From Nitrososphaeria archaeon (lineage in GTDB: Archaea > Thermoproteota > Nitrososphaeria > JACIWG01), in NCBI GenBank assembly GCA_029776125.1, contig JARVJS010000077.1, forward strand, positions 1 to 9,954: 9,954 bases of DNA. The letters are read 5' to 3'. Below, piece by piece: positions 1-5,668 of the stretch. The position numbers were made by a program, and so were the translations under genes. The stretch's first letter is position 1. The number at the start of each line of letters is the position of its first letter. Below the pieces are notes generated by a model. It saw only the letters and a program-made list of their open reading frames with translations, ran no database searches and was not told the DNA's origin.

Positions 1-447
1 TCCCTCGAAGGTGGTCCATCAACGCCATGGGTTCATCTATTGCACTATGGAGTTTCAATATTTCCTAGTATCTTAGATGCAATACTATTTCCTATAAGCA
101 TTATATCATACATAATATATACTACGATTTTGGGTCGACTACTATCTAGTAGGCAAGCAAGTACAGGGGGGAAACTTGCATCCTCAATAGTCTTCGTACC
201 AATGCTCATACCATTACTAGCACCATCACTATTCTACAATAACATCCCTGAAAACATGTTTATAATGCTTCATCTTATCTTAACCATAACATTTCAAGTT
301 ATTTCAACAATACTGGGTGCAGCATACCTTTCAAGCGTCTACGGCATGAGATTTGAGAGAGCCCTTCTGGTACAAGTACTCTACTACATTATTTCAGCAA
401 CAATCTTCTCATTCCTACAAGCACTACATTTCATAACAGAAATATAA
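1..447 (+). CDS. polytopic membrane protein, C-terminal part (5' end outside window)
   Basis: The reading frame is open from base 1 (it begins S-L-E-G-G-P-S-T-P-W) and ends at the TAA at 445-447, so the gene enters from the left. A TTG at 40 could be read as a start but has no reason to be the real one, because the frame continues upstream of it. About 148 residues are visible. They form four hydrophobic segments, at roughly residues 17-41, 61-80, 88-113 and 121-142 of the visible part, separated by short polar loops. The arrangement is reminiscent of the YIP1-like integral membrane family, and a clearer YIP1-like gene lies at 8278-9501, but I see no diagnostic motif. The gene is convergent with the surface-protein gene that ends at 467. 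The CDS is near certain; the family is a guess. Confidence 0.75.
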   Translation, partial: SLEGGPSTPWVHLLHYGVSIFPSILDAILFPISIISYIIYTTILGRLLSSRQASTGGKLASSIVFVPMLIPLLAPSLFYNNIPENMFIMLHLILTITFQVISTILGAAYLSSVYGMRFERALLVQVLYYIISATIFSFLQALHFITEI

Positions 448-499
448 AGAAATAAAAAGGTGGGGTTTAGTGGAACGATTTAAAGATTTTAGGTTCCAC
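445..499 (-). terminator. possible terminator of the surface-protein gene (inverted repeat plus T-run)
   Basis: GTGGAAC (470-476) and GTTCCAC (493-499) form a 7-bp inverted repeat with a 16-nt loop around the last codons of the minus-strand gene. On the minus strand this is followed by CCTTTTTATTTC (449-460). T-rich tracts terminate archaeal transcription, so the tract is the more convincing part. The hairpin lies inside coding sequence and may be coincidental. Confidence 0.35.
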
Positions 500-1618
500 C
501 AACATCTTCCTTGCAGCCACAACTATAACACCGATAATTGCTAATACTGCAACAGTGGATGCTATAAGGTATAAGCTTGGAAATACTAGAATAGGCTGTG
601 TAACTGAAGCAGGAGCCTGGTATGCAGGAATATCTTCAATATTACCCGACAGCACACCTATAATGGGGTCGTGAACAATTTCACCACCACGGGGATAGTT
701 GAATTCAGTATAGTTCATCATTTCAGACTTAGAACTCCTTTTATACACCTTAACATCCACACTATTTCCATCAACTGTTGCAGTAGGAGCCCACGTAAAG
801 TATGCGTATGCATTACGTTCCATAACAACCTCAGTAGTATTATCGTAGTGTGTTACTTGAGCATTACCAGAGAGCCCCGTGAATGATGTTATTAGTGCAA
901 GCCTACTTTCTGTAGAAGACCATGGAAAGTTTTTGAATGAAAAGTCAATCTTTGCTTCATTTGGTGCGACTGGTGTACCATCTATTAGACGAACACCTGT
1001 ATTGAATACTTGTGTTGTTATATTATAGATTGCGCCCCTATCATTTGCTATCATCTGAACCTTCCATCCTTGAACCCCTTCTGCTGTTGTAAACTTTGTT
1101 ACTTCTAGCTTCCAGTTGAGATGTGCAAAATTAATGTACTGAAGCCTTGTATCATTATCCTTTTGGATGTATAGGCCATCATTGTTTTTGTCGATATATT
1201 CTATTAGACCAAATACTTTAAGAACACCATTAACCCAGTATAATGTTTTGTTACCGTCTTCTTTTGTATAGTTGGCTAACGAGATATAAATGCTTGGAGT
1301 ACCTCCAGAATGTATTTTCAATATTAAAGAGTATACACCTTCTTCAGTTTTTGTTGAAATAAAGTCTACATAGTTTGGCCCTTTACTCATCATTATAAAG
1401 CGTCTTTCGTTAAACATTTTCTTTAGGCGCTCGAACCTCATATCATTCATTTCCTTTATCTGCTCCTGCATACTTTTGACCTTCTTTTTCATTTCTTCAG
1501 CCTTATCACTTTTAGCGTAGACAACGCTTGCACCGACAAGCGCTAGACTAGAGATAAGTAATACTATCACGAGCATAGCTGCGGCAAGCCTGTTGACATT
1601 TTTTTGCATCATAGCCAT
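467..1618 (-). CDS. secreted, membrane-anchored surface protein of unknown family
   Basis: This 383-residue protein has an N-terminal signal sequence (charged MAMMQKNVNR, hydrophobic core about 11-30, possible cleavage after VVYA near residue 35). A charged, probably coiled-coil stretch follows at about 37-72, rich in K, E and M. The long ectodomain (about 75-335) is beta-rich with many N-x-S/T sequons, for example near residues 116, 123, 155, 199, 260 and 302. A single C-terminal membrane helix (about 344-368) is followed by a short basic tail. I see no cysteine at all. The layout is that of an archaeal cell-surface protein anchored by its C-terminus, facing outward. I recognise no catalytic motif or named family. 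ATG, two codons, then further ATGs (M1, M3, M4) leave the exact start ambiguous by a few residues. A TATA-like element 25 bp upstream supports M1 and a leaderless mRNA. The three phased TTCTAG boxes upstream suggest dedicated regulation. Confidence 0.85.
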   Translation of the reverse strand: MAMMQKNVNRLAAAMLVIVLLISSLALVGASVVYAKSDKAEEMKKKVKSMQEQIKEMNDMRFERLKKMFNERRFIMMSKGPNYVDFISTKTEEGVYSLILKIHSGGTPSIYISLANYTKEDGNKTLYWVNGVLKVFGLIEYIDKNNDGLYIQKDNDTRLQYINFAHLNWKLEVTKFTTAEGVQGWKVQMIANDRGAIYNITTQVFNTGVRLIDGTPVAPNEAKIDFSFKNFPWSSTESRLALITSFTGLSGNAQVTHYDNTTEVVMERNAYAYFTWAPTATVDGNSVDVKVYKRSSKSEMMNYTEFNYPRGGEIVHDPIIGVLSGNIEDIPAYQAPASVTQPILVFPSLYLIASTVAVLAIIGVIVVAARKMLVEPKIFKSFH

Positions 1619-1642
1619 CGCTAAATAAGATGTATTTTAGGG

Positions 1643-1650
1643 TATTTAAT
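1643..1650 (-). promoter_or_regulatory. TATA box of the surface-protein gene
   Basis: On the minus strand this reads ATTAAATA and lies about 25 bp upstream of the ATG at 1618, the spacing expected for a leaderless archaeal transcript. The bases just upstream (AATCTTCC) are a poor purine-rich BRE, which would fit a promoter that depends on an activator. Confidence 0.5.
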
Positions 1651-1658
1651 GGAAGATT

Positions 1659-1686
1659 TTCTAGAATAGTTCTAGAAATGTTCTAG
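1659..1686. promoter_or_regulatory. three TTCTAG boxes at 11-bp spacing (putative operator/activator site)
   Basis: TTCTAGAA occurs at 1659-1666 and again at 1670-1677, and TTCTAG at 1681-1686. The starts are exactly 11 bp apart, so all three face the same side of the helix. TTCTAGAA is itself a perfect palindrome. The array lies immediately upstream of the TATA box of the surface-protein gene (1643-1650) and downstream of the heat-shock-protein stop. Its position upstream of BRE/TATA suits an activator, or a repressor that spreads. I do not recognise the binding protein. Confidence 0.5.
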
Positions 1687-1722
1687 TCCTATTGAACGAG
1701 GTTGTTTAAGGAAATTGAACAC

Positions 1723-2061
1723 CTAAACTTTTGGAACCTTTATTATTAGTACACCACTTTTGAAAGACGATGTAGCCCTTTTTGGGTCGATTTTGTGAGG
1801 CAATTTTATAATCTTCCTAAAATATTTGTATTCTGTCCTCTTTTGTGAGAAGCCCCACTTATCGAACTTTATTGCTTTAGAGCACTTAGCCATGACAAGA
1901 AGAGCGTCCTCAGAAAACCTTACTTCAACACTTTCTCCTTTAACATAGGGTAGGTCAACGTATATTTCGAAAGAATCATATGTTTCCCTAACTTCAACTA
2001 GAGGCTCCATGCAACCTTCAATATTATCCCATAATGAGTCAAAATCTTCTGGAAAGCCCAT
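1723..2061 (-). CDS. small heat-shock protein (Hsp20 / alpha-crystallin family)
   Basis: About 112 residues make up a compact alpha-crystallin domain: an acidic N-terminal arm (FPEDFDSLWDNIEG), beta strands (YDSFEIYVDLPYV, SVEVRFSEDALLV) and the signature C-terminal strand region SFKSGVLIIKVPK. These proteins are ATP-independent holdases that bind unfolding polypeptides in the cytoplasm. The protein ends right after the core domain, so the usual C-terminal I-x-I tail that drives oligomer assembly is missing. A GTG at 2070 overlaps the upstream PAC2 stop and would add three residues. I prefer the ATG at 2061 because the Shine-Dalgarno-like GGTGAT (2066-2071) sits 4 nt before it. The gene follows PAC2 in the same strand with no room for a promoter, so the two are almost certainly co-transcribed. 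Confidence 0.88.
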   Translation of the reverse strand: MGFPEDFDSLWDNIEGCMEPLVEVRETYDSFEIYVDLPYVKGESVEVRFSEDALLVMAKCSKAIKFDKWGFSQKRTEYKYFRKIIKLPHKIDPKRATSSFKSGVLIIKVPKV

Positions 2062-2065
2062 AGTT

Positions 2066-2071
2066 ATCACC
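2066..2071 (-). promoter_or_regulatory. ribosome binding site that decides the Hsp20 start
   Basis: GGTGAT on the minus strand is a strong match to the archaeal anti-Shine-Dalgarno sequence and ends 4 nt before the ATG at 2061. The competing GTG at 2070 would lie inside this site, so the ATG is favoured. Confidence 0.55.
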
Positions 2072-2846
2072 TATACATTAGTGGAAGCTCACCTTCCACA
2101 TTCCGGTATGCGCTTGGCGCAACCCTTTCTGTTTGTCTAAGCAGATCCCTAGCTTTTAAACGTATCTCTTCAGCATTTTCAAGCAAAGGCTTAATATCAA
2201 CATTAAGCGATAGAATAGAGTTTAAGGAATTTAGAAGCTCTGCAGCGGCACCAGGATCAGGGTACTTTAAGAACGATTGTGCAACCAAAGCTATAGCTGG
2301 AAGACCGGCCTTTAAACATTCTTTTAAGAAGAGAGCATATATTCCAGAGATAAAACCTTCCTGCAGAACCTCAATCTTATATTTTGAGAGCGTTTCAGCG
2401 TACTCCTTTTTTGAGACAACCGCGTAAACTTCAGGCTTTTCAATTTCAAGCCTATTTTCTACAGGGAAACCGGTTAAAGCAATGAGCATTTTAGCATTTA
2501 AACCTTTAAGCCATTCAACAACCTTCTTAACCAAAGGATTCAAAACCGTGAGAGGTAATGCTATTTCCGAAGTTAAAACAATAAGCCTTTCATTACCGTA
2601 TATCCTCACTGGATGAAGGAGTTCACCGTTATGAACAACCATTATTGGGGGCAAAAGTGGAGTTTCTATGTATGCGATCTCCTCTAGCTTAAGAGATTCG
2701 ATAAGATGCATTGAGGCAATAGCTCCGGCTAAACCAACATCAGGAAAACCTTCAATAACAACAGGTTCATCAAACTTGATATCTTTCTTCATCACAATCT
2801 CTAAAACTTCTTCAGACATTAACTGTTCACTATCACATTTTAACAT
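2067..2846 (-). CDS. PAC2-family proteasome assembly chaperone
   Basis: This 259-residue protein has the hallmarks of the archaeal PAC2 family (PbaA/PbaB-like, COG2047/COG1938). These are EGFPDVGLAG near residue 32, LPPIMVVHNGE near 65, an alternating beta/alpha core (ERLIVLTSEIALP, AKMLIALTGFPV) and QEGFISGIYALFL. Family members help assemble or cap 20S proteasome alpha rings; they have no catalytic residues. A polar helical C-terminus follows (about 215-259). M1 (2846) may not be the true start: a second ATG at 2819 gives 250 residues and fits the distance from the TATA-like elements better. The gene heads an operon with the downstream Hsp20. It diverges from the disrupted acetyltransferase gene. 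Confidence 0.88.
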   Translation of the reverse strand: MLKCDSEQLMSEEVLEIVMKKDIKFDEPVVIEGFPDVGLAGAIASMHLIESLKLEEIAYIETPLLPPIMVVHNGELLHPVRIYGNERLIVLTSEIALPLTVLNPLVKKVVEWLKGLNAKMLIALTGFPVENRLEIEKPEVYAVVSKKEYAETLSKYKIEVLQEGFISGIYALFLKECLKAGLPAIALVAQSFLKYPDPGAAAELLNSLNSILSLNVDIKPLLENAEEIRLKARDLLRQTERVAPSAYRNVEGELPLMYR

Positions 2847-2854
2847 GAAAGTAT

Positions 2855-2871
2855 TATTTAATCTTTTATAG
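2855..2871 (-). promoter_or_regulatory. promoter region of the PAC2-Hsp20 operon
   Basis: On the minus strand there are two overlapping TATA candidates, TATAAAAG (2864-2871) and ATTAAATA (2855-2862). Expected transcription starts fall at about 2832-2841. That is downstream of the first ATG (2846), and gives a short leader before the second ATG (2819). Confidence 0.4.
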
Positions 2872-2923
2872 GCTGAAAATTATATTATAAATTAACTATC
2901 TTCTTAGTAAGTTATGCTAAAGG

Positions 2924-2931
2924 TTAAATAT
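2924..2931 (+). promoter_or_regulatory. TATA box of the disrupted GNAT gene
   Basis: TTAAATAT lies about 33 bp before the ATG at 2961. The predicted start near 2954 leaves a short leader containing GAGG (2955-2958), which works as the ribosome site. Confidence 0.4.
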
Positions 2932-3098
2932 GTTAACTATTTTTATTACTTTTGAGGTTCATGAAAATTGTTCCCCTCGAAAACAGTATAGAGAAACTGT
3001 TTTGGAAACATTTACAGACCGATATCTTAGACTACTTCTTTTTCGCATTCGACTGGAAATATAGGAGAGATTCTACAAGGATATTGTTAGCCGTTGTC

Positions 3099-3124
3099 GG
3101 ATAGTTAACTTTTTATAACTATCC
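3099..3124. repeat. palindromic end hairpin and inverted-repeat copy of the tnpB element
   Basis: GGATAGTTA (3099-3107) and TAACTATCC (3116-3124) pair perfectly over 9 bp around an 8-nt loop. Bases 3101-3119 recur inverted at 4280-4298 with one mismatch. The hairpin directly adjoins the last GNAT codon of piece 1, which puts it at the right (tnpB 3') end of the element. Confidence 0.6.
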
Positions 3125-3136
3125 GTTCCACCTCGG

Positions 3137-4276
3137 CTAAAGCTTCATAGGTGGCTTTCGGGGGCAACGGGGACCCCCACATCTTGGATTGCGTTTAAGC
3201 AGGTTGAGACATGCTATCACATCTCTATCTTCCTCAAATCCGCACGCTTTGCATTTCAAAATCCTATGCCCATTCGATGCTAGTCTTCCACCACATATTG
3301 GGCATAGGCTTGACGAAAACTTTGCGTCAACATATTCGACTGGTAGACCGCTTAGATTAGCTTTATACTCAATGTAGAACTGAATTTTCCTATACGGTAG
3401 TGAGTGCAACCTCCTATTCATCCTTTTGCTATAGTTTATACGTCTCCTCATATTCTTTAAGTCTTCAAGGACTATGCCAAAGCCGTGTTGTTTAGCAAAA
3501 TCCACCATACTTTTTGAAAGTTTATGGCATAGGTCTTTTACTCTATTCTTCTCACGCCTTGAATACTTCTCCATAAGCCTCTTCGAGGTAAAGGGGTTGT
3601 TTTTGCCCAGCCTCTGGATTCTCCTCCTCTTCTCAAAATATGTGCTCCTGATTTCTCTGAGGTTTGTTTTGAATTGAATAGCATGCGGATTGGTGCTTAC
3701 GGCTGTAACATTCGACTCGTTAACATCTATTGCTATCCAATCACTTGGATTTGATAGGTCTACATCCTTCCTAAATGGAATTAGAACCCTCGTTCCGTTC
3801 ATGAAGACCTCACCAACCTTTAGCTCGCCATTCTTCCATCCTTCAATGAACTTCTTCTGGTAATCGCCAAACTTCAATTTGATGTATAGGAACTTTCTAG
3901 ACTTAACGGATATCCTGAGCCTGTGGCCCTCAAACTTAACGAGCTGAGGGTCAAAGCAGATGAAGAGTTTCCTGGCAATTGGTTTTTCACCTTTAGCCAC
4001 ACCCTTGCGTTTGAGCCTTCTCCAACCCTTCAGCATGGAAGTGGCTACCAAACACGCCGAGTGGCAGAAGTGAGTTGAGTAATCCCATCTCAATTTCCAT
4101 TCTTGATAGACGCTCTTCCTCAGCCTTGCATAGCTGGTTATGTTATTCTTCAAGGCATACTCTATGCAGAAGTTAATCATATCTCTAAAGTCCCTTAAGA
4201 GCTTCTCCGTTCCAGAATTTGCTTCATATCCGAAGGGTACTGATAGCGTTACTTCCACAATAGGAAAATACTCCAA
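3137..4276 (-). CDS. tnpB: TnpB RNA-guided nuclease / IS605 OrfB family, altered C-terminus
   Basis: This 379-residue protein is a transposon-encoded TnpB, the RuvC-type ancestor of Cas12, which uses an omegaRNA from its own 3' end to cut DNA. The RuvC triad is intact: D184 in WIAIDVNES, E271 in GIVLEDLK and D352 in EEDRDVIA. So is the zinc ribbon (C325-P-I-C328 and C342-K-A-C345). The start is a TTG at 4276, beside a TATA-like CTAAATAG (about 4295-4302). The last 11 residues (GPRCPRKPPMK...) look out of frame. From 3182 the -1 frame reads MWGSPLPPKATYEALAEVER and stops at 3105, which matches the usual TnpB tail. Restoring one G to the five-G run would give NPRCGGSPLPPKATYEAL. The core nuclease is unaffected, so activity may survive. 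Confidence 0.88.
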   Translation of the reverse strand: MEYFPIVEVTLSVPFGYEANSGTEKLLRDFRDMINFCIEYALKNNITSYARLRKSVYQEWKLRWDYSTHFCHSACLVATSMLKGWRRLKRKGVAKGEKPIARKLFICFDPQLVKFEGHRLRISVKSRKFLYIKLKFGDYQKKFIEGWKNGELKVGEVFMNGTRVLIPFRKDVDLSNPSDWIAIDVNESNVTAVSTNPHAIQFKTNLREIRSTYFEKRRRIQRLGKNNPFTSKRLMEKYSRREKNRVKDLCHKLSKSMVDFAKQHGFGIVLEDLKNMRRRINYSKRMNRRLHSLPYRKIQFYIEYKANLSGLPVEYVDAKFSSSLCPICGGRLASNGHRILKCKACGFEEDRDVIACLNLLKRNPRCGGPRCPRKPPMKL

Positions 4277-4279
4277 AAT

Positions 4280-4298
4280 GTTATAAAAAGCTAACTAT
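4280..4298. repeat. second inverted-repeat copy at the tnpB 5' side
   Basis: The complement reads ATAGTTAGCTTTTTATAAC. It matches 3101-3119 at 18 of 19 positions in the opposite orientation. It lies just upstream of the tnpB start, followed by about 23 bp to the inferred element edge, so it is subterminal rather than terminal. Confidence 0.55.
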
Positions 4299-4675
4299 TT
4301 AGAAACTGCTGACAAACTCTAGAAGAAAATAGAATTGCCGGTATGATGCTAGTCTATAGAGATTATATCGTACAGTTAAGAGGAGTAAATGAGGCTGTAA
4401 AGGAACTTTTAAAATATTTAGATATAAAGGAAGTTGAATTGCAAGCTCAACTCGAACATGAAACCGAAATTTTAAAGGAATACAAGCCCAATGTGATGCA
4501 TAAAATAATTTTAATGCGTATGAGAAGAGGAGAGGAAAAGTTTCAAGCTAGATATCCGGTAAGGGAGCTTGGTTTAGAAGAGGCTGAGGATATAGCAAAT
4601 TTGATGAGAGACTCTAATCCAGAATTTTGGGGTGATGTTAGTGCACAGCAAATAGCCGATGGTATAAGAAGAGGG

Positions 4676-4939
4676 GTGAACTACCACCAGCTTTCGCAGG
4701 TGGCTTCCTGCTTCCACGGACAGACTCGATCTCCACTCACCCACAGCGGAGGTCTCGGCAGGTGAGACCGTTTCAGCGGTCCCCGTGTGGAAGGTGGGTT
4801 ACGGAGGTCTTGCCCTCGGCAGGCGTCTCTTTCGGCCTGTTCCATGCCTACTAGGTCTGCCAGCTAAGCAGACAACGGTAAATACGAGAGAAAAAATATA
4901 AGCTTTTCGGCTTCCATCCCCACCCTATCGAATGGGGGA
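4676..4939 (-). mobile_element. non-autonomous IS605-type remnant inserted in the GNAT gene
   Basis: About 264 bp interrupts the GNAT frame between RRG and LPAV. It is visibly much richer in G+C than its flanks, and the host frame resumes in phase. It has no intact gene. Read on the minus strand, its last half ends with a frame containing RGPLKRS, PWKQEATCES and a stop, like the end of a tnpB gene. The terminal AAGCCACCT...GGTGG hairpin resembles the matching part of the 3099-4321 element, and the end GTTCAC is like IS605 right ends. The other edge carries a C4/G4 hairpin (4918-4921 with 4934-4937), a candidate left-end hairpin. I read it as an internally deleted tnpB element (MITE-like). Its orientation matches the first insertion. 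Exact ends are inferred. Confidence 0.65.
4678..4880 (-). ncRNA. putative omegaRNA-like structured RNA
   Basis: The sequence can form many helices: CCACC (4684-4688) with GGTGG (4699-4703); CTTCCAC (4711-4717) with GTGGAAG (4787-4793); GGAC (4718-4721) with GTCC (4779-4782); GGTCTC (4751-4756) with GAGACC (4764-4769); TGCC (4811-4814) with GGCA (4818-4821); GTCTGC (4855-4860) with GCAGAC (4868-4873). Nested long-range and local stems point to selection for RNA structure. In TnpB systems the guide RNA ends at the element's right end and its guide is the adjoining host DNA. Here that guide would be the complement of GNAT sequence just left of 4676. Strand and function are inferred; whether it is transcribed is unknown. 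Confidence 0.45.
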
Positions 4940-5271
4940 CTTCCCGCCGTCAAAGTTAAAGTCGACGGAAAGCTAGTTTCGATTGGAAGTGTAAATCTTA
5001 CAGGGTGGGCAGGGTTAATTGGAACTGTAGCTACACACGTAAGTTATAGAAATAGAGGTTATGCTACCACAATCGTTTCAGAACTTGTTAAAAGGATTAT
5101 TGAAAAAAATTGGACGCAATAATTTTTGTATTGGAAGAAAATTTGCCGGCGATCAAAGTTTACGAGAAAAAATGGTTTCAAGCCATACAGAAAATACTTT
5201 TTTATCAGAGGAAGTAGAATATAGTGTTTAAATATCCATATTATCATATTATTGAATAAAGAAGGATGCTT

Positions 5272-5604
5272 TTATTGCTCACTATATAGACTTTCTTCTT
5301 TTAATATGACTATTTCCCTTCCTTCAACTATCGCTCTTGTAAGCTTTTCTCTAGCTTCTTCAACAAGTCTCCACACAGTGTTTCTTGAAACATTCATTCT
5401 GGCTCCAGCTTCTTGACAAGAAAGTTTCTCTAATTCAATAAGTTTAAGGGCTTCAACTTCAGCAAGGTCAAGATAAATGGGGTCAATATTTTTTGCTGGA
5501 AAGGGTTTAAAACTTTCAATTATAGGTATAGAGGATGTTATTATTGGCTTTGGTATTCTACCCGCAATACCCTTTCTTCTTCTCTTACACCAGCATGGGC
5601 ACAT
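5272..5604 (-). CDS. DUF134 helix-turn-helix transcriptional regulator
   Basis: This 110-residue protein belongs to the DUF134 / UPF0251 family (COG1342), sigma-70 region-4-like DNA-binding proteins. Residues 40-60 hold the family motif YLDLAEVEALKLIELEKL. The helix-turn-helix follows at about 61-82 (LSCQEAGARMNVSRNTVWRL), then EEAREKLTRAIVEGREIVIL. The N-terminus is unusual: MCPCWCKRRRKG has cysteines at 2, 4 and 6 next to a basic cluster, a possible metal or redox site. Family members are often found beside NifX-domain and Mrp-type genes, as here. A shared TATA box about 26 bp upstream implies a leaderless mRNA starting at the ATG. A degenerate operator copy (5611-5624) lies between that TATA box and the ATG, which suggests autoregulation. 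The gene is convergent with the GNAT pseudogene. Confidence 0.9.
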   Translation of the reverse strand: MCPCWCKRRRKGIAGRIPKPIITSSIPIIESFKPFPAKNIDPIYLDLAEVEALKLIELEKLSCQEAGARMNVSRNTVWRLVEEAREKLTRAIVEGREIVILKEESLYSEQ

Positions 5605-5610
5605 GCTTTA

Positions 5611-5624
5611 TGGGATATGTCACA
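5611..5624. promoter_or_regulatory. degenerate copy of the DUF134-cluster operator
   Basis: TGGGATATGTCACA differs from TGTGATNTATCACA by one base in each half. It lies between the shared TATA box and the DUF134 start, where a bound protein would block initiation. Its start is 44 bp (about four helical turns) from the consensus copy at 5655. Confidence 0.5.
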
Positions 5625-5628
5625 AAAC

Positions 5629-5637
5629 TTATATACT
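5629..5637. promoter_or_regulatory. shared TATA box for the divergent DUF134 and transporter operons
   Basis: TTATATAC is nearly self-complementary in its core (TATATA). It lies about 26 bp from the DUF134 ATG (5604, minus) and about 26 bp from the small-ORF ATG (5659, plus), so one element may serve two leaderless transcripts. Confidence 0.5.
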
Positions 5638-5654
5638 TTTACCCTACACCCATA

Positions 5655-5668
5655 TGTGATGTATCACA
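5655..5668. promoter_or_regulatory. consensus operator TGTGATGTATCACA
   Basis: Two perfect 6-bp half sites (TGTGAT / ATCACA) are separated by GT. The same palindrome recurs at 7950-7963. It covers the predicted start and the ATG (5659) of the small ORF leading the transporter operon, a repressor-type position. Confidence 0.65.

Larger units (their letters stand above)
3099..4321 (-). mobile_element. IS200/IS605-group element, tnpB only (IS1341-like)
   Basis: An insertion of about 1.22 kb splits the GNAT gene between its first and second pieces. It contains one gene, tnpB, on the minus strand, and no tnpA was seen in the window, so movement would need a transposase supplied from elsewhere. 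Ends are inferred from where GNAT coding sequence stops and resumes, and could be off by several bases. I see no target duplication, as expected for this family. Near the ends are related inverted sequences: 3101-3119 and the complement of 4280-4298 match at 18 of 19 positions. The 3101-3119 copy lies in a near-perfect palindrome (3099-3124, 9-bp stem). On the tnpB 3' side, CCACCT and AGGTGG can pair (about 3124-3155), as in omegaRNA ends. Confidence 0.75.
2961..5224 (+). pseudogene. GNAT-family N-acetyltransferase, broken by two insertions and two frameshifts
   Basis: Three pieces join into one acetyltransferase of about 258 residues. Piece 1 (2961-3098) begins MKIVPLENSIEKLFW and ends RILLAVV, then hits a stop in the inserted DNA. 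Piece 2 (about 4322-4675) runs EENRIAGMMLVYRDYIVQLR to IADGIRRG. Piece 3 (about 4940-5224) runs LPAVKVKVDGKLVSIGS through the acetyl-CoA-binding motif YRNRGYA to FFIRGSRI. The joins fall between V and EENRIAG, and between RRG and LPAV. Within piece 3 a one-base loss near 5111-5114 and a one-base gain in the six-A run at 5167-5172 shift the frame and then restore it. The middle stretch, DAIIFVLEENLPAIKVYEK, is read in another frame. The intact protein would transfer acetyl from acetyl-CoA to an unknown amine. The pieces are barely degraded, so inactivation looks recent. The ATG at 4343 that opens piece 2 is an internal methionine, not a separate gene. Confidence 0.85.

Noticed and set aside
671..886. 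Short ORFs opposite the surface-protein gene and opposite other genes
   Set aside because: They lie within convincing genes, have unconvincing compositions and no start signals.
1659..1686. Eukaryotic-type heat-shock element (alternating GAA/TTC)
   Set aside because: TTCTAGAA repeats look like an HSE, but archaea have no HSF, the boxes are 11 bp apart instead of alternating 5-bp units, and they precede a surface-protein gene rather than the Hsp20 operon promoter.
3099..4298. Classical TIR-bounded DDE transposon
   Set aside because: There are inverted repeats, but the only gene is tnpB with RuvC and zinc-ribbon motifs, there is no DDE transposase, no target duplication, and about 23 bp of non-GNAT DNA lies outside the right repeat.
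4343..4765. Free-standing 140-aa ORF
   Set aside because: Its start is an internal methionine of the GNAT gene. The frame upstream continues in GNAT sequence back to the first insertion, and its last 30 residues are translated mobile DNA.
4676..4939. tRNA, rRNA fragment or riboswitch
   Set aside because: It is GC-rich and foldable, but there is no cloverleaf or CCA end and I recognise no rRNA core. Its position splits a coding frame, so an insertion explains it better.
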